NCBI GenBank assembly: GCA_945875975.1
Contig: CAMCMD010000035.1
Location: 1 to 7,026, forward strand
Direction: 5' to 3'
DNA length: 7,026 nucleotides
DNA from: Rickettsia typhi
GTDB taxonomy: Bacteria > Pseudomonadota > Alphaproteobacteria > Rickettsiales > Rickettsiaceae
A program made the position numbers and the translations under genes. This document shows positions 1-5,227 of the stretch, in pieces. How positions within the stretch are numbered: the first letter of the stretch is position 1; each line of letters begins with the position of its first letter. The notes under the pieces were generated by a model. The model made no database searches. It saw only the letters and a program-made list of their open reading frames with translations, and was not told the origin of the DNA.

Positions 1-2
1 CA

Positions 3-92
3 TATCGAATTATATTAGAGGGAGAGTCTTACCGGAAAAACTTTATCCCAAAATTTAACATGGAGGATGACAAAGCAATGGAAACAATTTAG
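3..92 (+). CDS. istB: IstB-like IS21 helper ATPase, C-terminal tail (partial)
   Basis: Twenty-nine codons are open from the window edge to a TAG at 90-92. The peptide begins YRIILEGESYRKN, which resembles the HRI-L-GES-RK signature at the C-terminus of IstB proteins, the AAA+ helper ATPase that acts with the IstA transposase of IS21-family elements. The last 16 or so residues (FIPKFNMEDDKAMETI) are a variable tail. The catalytic Walker motifs would be upstream, so intactness cannot be judged. The IS21-like right end starts only about 7 bp after the stop, as is usual for istB as the last gene of the element. The call rests on a short motif but is supported by the adjoining terminal repeats. 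Confidence 0.6.
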   Translation, partial: YRIILEGESYRKNFIPKFNMEDDKAMETI

Positions 93-98
93 TATGAG

Positions 99-135
99 TG
101 GGTCATTTTACTTGACCCAAGGGTGGGTCATTATA
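99..135 (+). repeat. Two IS21-end direct repeats
   Basis: TGGGTCATTTTA (99-110) and TGGGTCATTATA (124-135) differ at one base and are 25 bp apart. IS21-family ends carry such multiple terminal repeats, thought to bind IstA. A GACCCA (114-119) between them is the reverse complement of the repeat core TGGGTC. Confidence 0.65.
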
Positions 136-342
136 GCTGGCCAGTGACAATTAGTGCACGAATCTTATTTCGTAGCTTTGTCATGGATATTTAAAATACT
201 TTTTATTACTCCTTTAAAGATAAAGTAAAAAATGCAAAATAGCAATAAAGAATTTAATAGTAAGCTTTAGGGTCAGTTATGTTTTACCTAGCCCTAGGAA
301 TAAGCACTACCACCAATAAGTTTATCTATTTATCAATAAAGA

Positions 343-382
343 GTGCTTGACGTAGCACATATAGTACTTTATATTTAAAGTA
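343..382 (+). promoter_or_regulatory. Two operator-like inverted repeats over the -35 and -10 boxes
   Basis: GTGCT-TGACGT-AGCAC (343-358) encloses the -35 box and TACTTTA-TATT-TAAAGTA (365-382) encloses the -10 box. Both have perfect arms (5 and 7 bp) and lie where a bound repressor would block RNA polymerase. The XRE-type regulator encoded at 755-988 in the same unit is the obvious candidate ligand, giving an autoregulated circuit; that link is inferred. Confidence 0.45.
347..375 (+). promoter_or_regulatory. Sigma70-type promoter of the pilin-like/XRE unit
   Basis: TTGACG (347-352) and TATATT (370-375) each match five of six consensus bases and are separated by exactly 17 bp. Transcription would begin around 381-384, about 30 nt before the Shine-Dalgarno/ATG pair at 401-413. 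It is the best-formed promoter on the plus strand of this window. Confidence 0.65.
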
Positions 383-410
383 TGTATAAATAACATAAAG
401 AGGAGTTGAT

Positions 411-712
411 ATGTCCCATAATAAACAAAATAATCATAAAGAAGCTCAAAAAAAACTGGGGTCAGCAACTATGTTATAATCCCATTGGCACTAGCGGCAA
501 CATTATGCGGTTGGATAAGCTCTCCTTACGGCGATGCACTAGTGAAAGAGGTTGAAGCTCACTGGTTTCATGTTGTTTATCTTGTTTTTGCAGCATTTAT
601 GGTGCTTGGTGATGGTAACATGCTCCAAAGATCGACAGCAGCAGGAAAAGCAGCTCTTGGTGCACTTGCAGCTTTTGCAATTGTGTTCGGTATGATTGCA
701 TTGACAAAATAA
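411..712 (+). CDS. Conjugative pilin-like membrane protein (TraA/VirB2/TrbC type), frame broken at an A8 run
   Basis: AGGAG (401-405) sits well before ATG 411, which opens MSHNKQNNHKEAQKK and then runs to a stop at 477-479. The body of the protein is in the -1 frame, open from 440 to the TAA at 710-712. The two frames meet at eight adenines (448-455): a -1 shift, or one extra A, would give about 100 residues. The downstream part has three hydrophobic stretches (around YVIIPLALAATLCGWI, WFHVVYLVFAAFMVLGDG and AALGALAAFAIVFGMIAL) and a small basic C-terminus, as in conjugative pilin precursors of type IV secretion systems. The in-frame alternative is a TTG at 485 without a ribosome site, which would lose the first membrane segment. 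Either the gene is a pseudogene or it depends on slippage at the A tract. The pilin assignment is by pattern, not by a diagnostic motif. Confidence 0.6.
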
Positions 713-742
713 ATACCAACTTAAATTAAAAACTTTTAAAAC

Positions 743-747
743 AGGAG
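743..747 (+). promoter_or_regulatory. Strong Shine-Dalgarno of the XRE gene
   Basis: AGGAG lies seven bases before ATG 755. It is much like the AGGAG ahead of ATG 411, which supports these two starts as genuinely translated and fixes the regulator's start. Confidence 0.7.
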
Positions 748-754
748 AATTAAT

Positions 755-988
755 ATGAAACATATAGAGGACTATCTGGATGGAATTGACAAACTTCTTG
801 GCAAAAAAATATATAACCTGAGAATGGATAGAGGTATAAGTCGCTCAGACTTAGCAAAAAAAGCTGGCGTTTCTCAACAACAAATTGCAAAATATGAGGA
901 TGCAACAAACAAAATTAGCGCATCAAGATTAGCTTTATTAGCCAAGGTTTTAAATAAAGATATTTCCTATTTTTATGAAAGTACTTAA
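755..988 (+). CDS. XRE/Cro-family HTH transcriptional regulator (77 aa)
   Basis: This is a small cytoplasmic DNA-binding protein consisting almost entirely of one HTH_3 (Cro/C1/XRE) domain. Residues about 15-70 read as the five-helix fold: GKKIYNLRMDRGISRSDLAK forms helices 1 and 2, GVSQQQIAKYE (39-49) holds the turn and recognition helix, and ISASRLALLAKVLNKDISYFY closes the domain. The length is typical of single-domain phage or mobile-element repressors. It follows the pilin-like gene by 42 bp with its own good ribosome site, so the two are probably cotranscribed from the promoter at 347-375. Repression of the inverted repeats over that promoter is a reasonable inference. The gene looks intact. 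Confidence 0.85.
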   Translation: MKHIEDYLDGIDKLLGKKIYNLRMDRGISRSDLAKKAGVSQQQIAKYEDATNKISASRLALLAKVLNKDISYFYEST

Positions 989-1074
989 GTCAAAAAGATG
1001 GAGACGAGTGTAAGCTCATACCATGCATAGGCTTGCTAAGAATACACCTTAAACCTTGTACTAATCTGTTACTT

Positions 1075-1080
1075 TATAAT
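1075..1080 (+). promoter_or_regulatory. Consensus -10 hexamer ahead of the 1107 start
   Basis: TATAAT is a perfect -10 box and lies 27 bp before ATG 1107. No -35 hexamer is found at 16-18 bp: TTGTAC (1056-1061) is only 13 bp away and TTAAAC (1049-1054) is 20 bp away. It may be a weak or activator-dependent promoter. Confidence 0.35.
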
Positions 1081-1106
1081 AACCAAAATTATAAAGGAAG
1101 ATTAAA

Positions 1107-1439
1107 ATGATATCCACAACTCAAGAATAACTAAATCAACTCAAGCTTCTTTTTGTCTCAGAAATACAAATAAAGCTATTTTTATTCTTTTTGTTCGCAG
1201 TATTTTTGTTATTCTTATACCTGATTCCAAAAACAAAGTTCGATGAAGAAATCTCCAAAACAATTGAAATGGCAGTGAGGGAAGAAGAACAGGGGCACGA
1301 AAAACTGCCACCAAATCTAGAAAGCTTCTGTTATGAAAATCGGTGGAGCAAACGTAAGTGTAGAGAAGTCTCTGAACTTCATGCAAATCTCCATAAATAT
1401 GAAAAGTATTTAAATCTTATGTCCATAGATAAGGATTAG
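1107..1439 (+). pseudogene. Small single-pass membrane protein with an early in-frame stop
   Basis: AAAGGAAG (1093-1100) precedes ATG 1107 at ideal spacing, but the frame reads MISTTQE and then TAA (1128-1130). The same frame then stays open for 102 codons to the TAG at 1437-1439. The continuing part contains a strongly hydrophobic helix (about LFLFFLFAVFLLFLYLI), then a charged soluble domain rich in Glu and Lys with two Cys (SFCYENRWSKRKCREVSE). The only downstream start candidate is TTG 1191, which lacks a ribosome site and falls inside the membrane helix. The simplest reading is a recent nonsense mutation. A seven-codon leader peptide or a functional TTG start remain possible. I do not recognise the family; by position it belongs to the conjugation-like cluster. 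Confidence 0.5.
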
Positions 1440-1508
1440 GTTTTTTGCTACCTGAATGATGAAAATTATTATGATGTAATACATTGAAAAATTTAACTAG
1501 AAAAAAAT

Positions 1509-1880
1509 ATGCATAAGATTATTTTTATATTTAAAGAAAACATGGCAGACATACTGATCTCTTTTTCGATTTTATCATTAATTGTAGTCTTAGCCCTAGC
1601 CTCTGCTACAGCTCAAGATATTCCATCAAAAACCTCTATTTGCAAAGAGATAGAACAAGGAAGATACCAAAATCTAAGTAAACTCTTTAAACCGACCAGC
1701 AGCTTAAGAGACATCAAACTTACTAATAATGGTGAGCCTATCTATACTGGGCAACAAACTATAGAGCTACTTGCATTAGAAACAGAATGTGGATTTCGGA
1801 TAATGCCTTTCTCTGGATTATTTATTAGTACAATTGAGGATATTGAAAACATTTATACAAAATATTTTAAAGTCCAATAA
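1509..1880 (+). CDS. Hypothetical exported or membrane-anchored protein (123 aa)
   Basis: The family is not recognised. The N-terminus is a signal-like segment: basic start (MHKIIFIFKE), hydrophobic core at residues about 14-31 and an Ala-Thr-Ala ending at residue 35 before Gln-Asp, a plausible signal peptidase I site. The remaining 88 residues would then be periplasmic or surface-facing, with two cysteines (C45 and C94 of the full chain) that could form a disulfide. ATG 1509 has no clear ribosome site. An alternative ATG at 1542 (residue 12, MADILISFS) is preceded by AAAGAAA and would make a neater signal peptide. It follows the broken membrane gene by about 70 bp on the same strand, so it may be part of the same transfer-associated cluster. 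Function unknown. Confidence 0.55.
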   Translation: MHKIIFIFKENMADILISFSILSLIVVLALASATAQDIPSKTSICKEIEQGRYQNLSKLFKPTSSLRDIKLTNNGEPIYTGQQTIELLALETECGFRIMPFSGLFISTIEDIENIYTKYFKVQ

Positions 1881-2143
1881 TAATTAAATTTAATATTAAG
1901 GAGCTCATTAAGGAAGATTATTCTTTTGTGACTTCAAAACGCGATAAGCTATTGCAGCTAACATTAAAAAGTTATGGTGTCATATAGAATAGTAGTTTAT
2001 TACAAGTGAATGCTAAACCTAATAATTTTTCTTTATAAAAACATTCTTTGTTGAAAGTTATTTTTTGCATTTAGTTCGTATAAGCTTGCAGCCAATATAT
2101 AGGCATTGGACCCAACGATTTAAATTGAAACTAACAGACTATT
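1881..2143. other. Intergenic stretch with a possible gene remnant
   Basis: No gene with a conventional start is visible. A Shine-Dalgarno-like AAGGAG (1898-1903) is followed by an open frame (1907-1987, starting IKEDYSFVTSKRDKLL) with no ATG, GTG or TTG start near the ribosome site, which could be the stub of a decayed gene. The rest is AT-rich without clear hairpins, terminator or convincing promoter. Confidence 0.4.
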
Positions 2144-2902
2144 ATGAAAGTATTAAATATTGATCCAGCAACTTGTAAAAGGTGGAAATATGCCGATAGA
2201 GCTGACTCTGAATTTTTCAAAATTAATGAACTCGCAGAAGATATTCTAAGGAATGGTCAAATTAATCCTGTCCTCATTAGGCTAAGTGACGATAAAGAAT
2301 TTAAATATGAACTATTTGCTGGAGCTAGAAGATGGAGAGCTTGTTTATTAGCACGTATTCCACTTAAAGCAATTCTCACAGACTTTGATGACAAAGAAGC
2401 TGCCATATCCCAAATTAAGGAAAATGAAAAAGTTGGAATTTCACCTTATAGTAAGGGGCTTTCCTATAATCTTTTGATAAAGAATAAAGTACTAACACAA
2501 GACCAGCTTGCAATTAACATTGGTGTATCGAGATCTAAAATCCAAAGCTTGCTTTGTTTTGCAAAAATTCCAAAATCAGTAATAAATGCTATAGATAACA
2601 CAGACAAAATTTCTGCGCGCGCTGCTAATAGCATTTATTCCCTCTCAAGGAAAGGGGATGACTATATCAATGCTTTAATAGAAATTGCAGACAAGATTAA
2701 AAACGGCTTGGCTAGCTATGATATTGAAGAATCCGTTAAAACTATCGTATCAGGTAAAAAAGAAGAGATAGACAATGATATTAGAAATAACAAAGGAGAA
2801 ATTGTTGCCAGATGGAGAATGGGTTCTCTTATCATTAGGGCTAAAAACAGTACTGATAGAAGAAAGCTCGCTAAATTAGTGGAATATTTTCTAAATGATT
2901 AA
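2144..2902 (+). CDS. ParB/RepB/Spo0J-family partition-like protein (252 aa)
   Basis: ParB proteins bind parS-type sites and, with a ParA ATPase, segregate plasmids or chromosomes; the N-terminal ParB/Srx fold of this family is now known to bind CTP. Here residues about 20-95 match that fold: INELAEDILRNGQINPVLIR, then the arginine-rich box AGARRWRACLLA (59-70) and the KENEKVGISPYSKG segment (92-105), equivalent to the EN-R-L-P-E-A motif. A KorB/ParB-type HTH follows at about 118-140 (TQDQLAINIGVSRSKIQ). The C-terminal part (RWRMGSLIIRAKNSTDRRKL, 223-242) probably mediates dimerisation. The length is near that of short plasmid ParBs. No ParA gene lies on either side within the window. ATG 2144 lacks a clear ribosome site. 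A solo ParB may regulate transcription or be the remnant of a parAB pair. Confidence 0.85.
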   Translation: MKVLNIDPATCKRWKYADRADSEFFKINELAEDILRNGQINPVLIRLSDDKEFKYELFAGARRWRACLLARIPLKAILTDFDDKEAAISQIKENEKVGISPYSKGLSYNLLIKNKVLTQDQLAINIGVSRSKIQSLLCFAKIPKSVINAIDNTDKISARAANSIYSLSRKGDDYINALIEIADKIKNGLASYDIEESVKTIVSGKKEEIDNDIRNNKGEIVARWRMGSLIIRAKNSTDRRKLAKLVEYFLND

Positions 2903-3111
2903 CCCCTAGTACAAATAAATACGCTAATATAAAATTGAACTTTACACTTAATTAGGAATTTGAAATGCCTTGGTCTACTCACCCACTTAGGTGTGGCTCC
3001 TAGGCTAGGAATACTTGAAATAATAATAATTGCTTTTGAGATTAAATATATGTTGTAGGGATTAAATTATAACGTTGTTAGGATACATACTAATGAATAT
3101 TAGATAATCTT
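2903..3111. other. Spacer between parB-like and STAND genes
   Basis: No gene is supported. It contains CCTAG-G-CTAGG followed by AATA (2999-3013), which echoes CCTAG-CC-CTAGG-AATA at 287-302, and a possible weak promoter just before the next start (TTGTTA 3075-3080, 17 bp, TATTAG 3098-3103). That promoter would give an almost leaderless transcript for the gene at 3112, which has no ribosome site. Confidence 0.35.
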
Positions 3112-5019
3112 ATGAAGATAGAAATAAGCTATAATAACAGAAGCGAAATTTATAATGAATATTTGAAAATATTGACCAATATAAAATTTACTTCTCGTGA
3201 AATTGATGTAATAGCCTGTATTCTTCATAACAGAGGCGAAAAAAAGATAGCAGCATTATTATTAATATCACCTAGAACGGTAGGTACACATATTCATAAT
3301 ATAATGTTAAAGTTAGGTCATAGCTCTAAAGAATATATTATAGATTTTGTAGAAAAATCAGGTAAGCTTCTTTATATAAGACAATATTATCTCCATATTT
3401 TAATCCAAAGATTATTCGAAGACCAATTAATTAAGATAAACAAAACTATTAATAGACAAACTATCATTTGTGCCTTAAGTGGCCACGATGGTGTTAGCAT
3501 TGAAGACAAGAAGATGCTAAGTCAATTAATAGAAGATCTAAAATTGGCTAATATCTTTTTAAAAGATGCAGCTCAAATCACAGAAAACGTCAAAGAGAAT
3601 TTATATGTATTAGCAGCTAATGAGTTACCTCAAAACCTAGCTGATCATATTATTTTAATACTGAGTGAAAACAAAAATATTGATAGTAACCAGGAAGGAA
3701 ATCGATATTTAGATTTTAGCAAAGGCGATTATTATCTAACCGTATTTGAATTGCTAAAAAAAATTATAAATCACGCTTCTTTAGAAAAAAATATCCAAGA
3801 ATTTAAAAAAGAATACCAAACTATTAAGAATTCATGGATAGGAGAGAGTGTAGCTCTTAAAACTGTCTCAATCCCTTCTTCGTTTAAGCTAAAATTAATT
3901 ATACAAAAACCAATTCTTTTTTATATAGTTTTAATTGCCCTTACTATATCAGCTATATGGATCGTGAGGCAGAATTTTAGCACTTCTGGTGCAATAATAA
4001 ATCAAAATACAATTAGTTCTGATTTACCTTTACCTCATCAAAGTATCCTTTTAAAGCGGGCTATTTTATTGGAGAAAATAGATAAAAAATTAAGTGATAA
4101 GGAAGGTATACAGACTGTTGTTCTTGTTGGGGCAGGAGGTGCAGGCAAAACAACTATAGCCTATCAGTATGCTCGGAGCCAAAACCAAAAAAGTCAATTA
4201 ATATGGAAGCTTAATGCTGAAACTAAAGAGACACTTATTACTTCTATTAAACAGTTAGCGTATTCCATTTCTAAAACCGAGGAAGAAAAACAAGAGTTAA
4301 CTATTATCTTACAAACCAAAGATGAATTAGAAAGAGAAAGAAAGCTATTTGAATTTTTAAAAATAAAAGTTAAAAATTACCCTAATTGGCTTATTATTTA
4401 TAATAACGTTGAAACATTTAAAGATATAAAAGAATACTTTCCCCATGATTCAAAGGTCTGGGGAAATGGTAAAATAATAATAACGACTAGAGATGGTAAT
4501 ATCGAACATAATAAGCATATTCCTTCTGAGAATATAATTTATGTAGGGGAACTAACCCAAGAAGAAAAGTTAGAACTGTTTAATAAAATTATAAATGATT
4601 GTACCGATTGTGCTACTGATACTAAATTGGAGAATACAGAATTTTTAGAAAAATTACCTCCTTTTCCTTTCGATATTTCTTTAGCTGCTAATTACATAAA
4701 GATAGAAAGAATTCCCTATAATAAATATCTTAAAGACCTTTTAGAACAGAAAGAAGAATTTATTTCTGTCCAGAAAACAATCTTAAATGATATAGGTGAA
4801 TATAACCAGACACGCTCTGATATTGTGCGGTTACCAATAAGGCAGCTGATAAACATGCATTCAGATTTTAAAGATTTACTATTATTTATCAGCCTTATTG
4901 ATTCTGAGAATATACCTAAAAACTTGTTGATTGCTTATAAAGATGACATAACAACCAGCAAATTTATTCATGAATTAAAGAAGTTTTCTTTAATTATTTG
5001 TAGCGGCTTGCAATCATAG
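3112..5019 (+). CDS. LuxR-type HTH / membrane segment / NB-ARC (STAND) NTPase, probably truncated at its C-terminus
   Basis: Residues 25-82 form a LuxR/GerE HTH (FTSREIDVIACIL, then KKIAALLLISPRTVGTHIHN and IMLKLG). Residues about 90-255 are helical and unrecognised. Residues about 266-286 (PILFYIVLIALTISAIWIV) look like a membrane helix. An NB-ARC ATPase follows: Walker A GAGGAGKTT (340-348), a Walker B-like WLIIYNNVE (426-434), the sensor strand GKIIITTRDG (453-462), a degenerate GLPLA-type motif (PFPFDISLAAN, 518-528) and a winged-helix-like region to about 629. STAND proteins act as ligand-gated signal switches and normally carry TPR, WD or LRR sensor repeats after the NTPase; none are left here. 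The Walker B aspartate position is Asn. The last six codons (630-635, CSGLQS) appear to come from an inserted transposon end beginning at 4999. No ribosome site precedes ATG 3112. The usual MalT-like order is NTPase first and HTH last, the reverse of this. Target and signal are unknown. Confidence 0.8.
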   Translation: MKIEISYNNRSEIYNEYLKILTNIKFTSREIDVIACILHNRGEKKIAALLLISPRTVGTHIHNIMLKLGHSSKEYIIDFVEKSGKLLYIRQYYLHILIQRLFEDQLIKINKTINRQTIICALSGHDGVSIEDKKMLSQLIEDLKLANIFLKDAAQITENVKENLYVLAANELPQNLADHIILILSENKNIDSNQEGNRYLDFSKGDYYLTVFELLKKIINHASLEKNIQEFKKEYQTIKNSWIGESVALKTVSIPSSFKLKLIIQKPILFYIVLIALTISAIWIVRQNFSTSGAIINQNTISSDLPLPHQSILLKRAILLEKIDKKLSDKEGIQTVVLVGAGGAGKTTIAYQYARSQNQKSQLIWKLNAETKETLITSIKQLAYSISKTEEEKQELTIILQTKDELERERKLFEFLKIKVKNYPNWLIIYNNVETFKDIKEYFPHDSKVWGNGKIIITTRDGNIEHNKHIPSENIIYVGELTQEEKLELFNKIINDCTDCATDTKLENTEFLEKLPPFPFDISLAANYIKIERIPYNKYLKDLLEQKEEFISVQKTILNDIGEYNQTRSDIVRLPIRQLINMHSDFKDLLLFISLIDSENIPKNLLIAYKDDITTSKFIHELKKFSLIICSGLQS

Positions 5020-5049
5020 ATACGAATTCCAGCAATCAAGAGCGGACTT

Positions 5050-5173
5050 TGGCTAAGATTAAATGCGACTATAAAATAAATTGGGCTAACATTAAGTGAT
5101 TCTATAATTTACTTGGCTAAGATTAATTGAGTTTGTAATTCATTCTGGCTAACTTTATTTGCAACTGAAAAGT
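5050..5173 (+). repeat. Four phased subterminal repeats, probable transposase-binding sites
   Basis: Units start at 5050 (TGGCTAAGATTAAATGCGAC), 5083 (GGGCTAACATTAAGTGATTC), 5114 (TGGCTAAGATTAATTGAGTT) and 5146 (TGGCTAACTTTATTTGCAAC). The core GGCTAA is invariant and is followed by an AT-rich part with TG near position 15. The offsets are 33, 31 and 32 bp, about three helical turns, so all units face the same side of the helix. Tn7, Tn5053 and CRISPR-associated transposons have such arrayed sites for TnsB/TniA near their ends. Confidence 0.7.
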
Positions 5174-5227
5174 TAATATTTTTCTGGGTTTTATATCGTA
5201 ACCCAATATCAAACATTTTTATTAGAA

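Larger units (their letters stand above)
1..149 (+). mobile_element. 3' end of an IS21-family insertion sequence
   Basis: The segment joins the tail of an IstB-like ATPase gene (stop at 90-92) to a terminal region with two direct repeats, TGGGTCATTTTA (99-110) and TGGGTCATTATA (124-135), offset by 25 bp, and an outer end reading GGCCAGTGACA to 149. Read inward the tip is TGTCACTGGCC, a TG-starting end, which fits the TG...CA ends and repeated terminal motifs of IS21 elements. The rest of the element, with istA, would lie upstream. The exact outer base (149) is inferred; the left end and target duplication are not visible. Confidence 0.7.
150..410. other. Gene-free AT-rich spacer upstream of the pilin-like operon
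   Basis: I see no coding region in this stretch. It contains the palindrome CCTAG-CC-CTAGG (287-298), an inverted repeat AAGCACT (302-308)/AGTGCTT (342-348) enclosing a 33-nt AT-rich loop, and the promoter/operator region described separately at 343-382. No tRNA, attachment site or terminator was recognised. Confidence 0.6.

Noticed and set aside
539..763. Minus-strand open frame rich in Cys, His and Lys
   Set aside because: It is the antisense of the pilin-like and XRE start region, has no ribosome site, and its composition is an artefact of reading the complement.
1056..1080. TTGTAC/TATAAT as a full sigma70 promoter
   Set aside because: The spacer is 13 bp, too short; only the -10 hexamer is kept as a low-confidence signal.
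1141..1386. Minus-strand 81-codon open frame
   Set aside because: It lies opposite the small membrane protein frame and has no supporting start signal or recognisable motif.
2964..3002. Short ATG frame reading MPWSTHPLRCGS
   Set aside because: Twelve codons only, no clear ribosome site or similarity; more likely chance.
5050..5173. Possible CRISPR array
   Set aside because: Only a 6-7 bp core is invariant, the rest of each unit is degenerate, and there is no spacer-like unique sequence or cas gene; transposon-end repeats explain it better.
5185..5205. Terminator hairpin after the resolvase (TGGGTT/AACCCA, 9-nt loop)
   Set aside because: On the minus strand the stem is followed by GAAAAAT rather than a T-run, and the stem is only 6 bp; not convincing as an intrinsic terminator.
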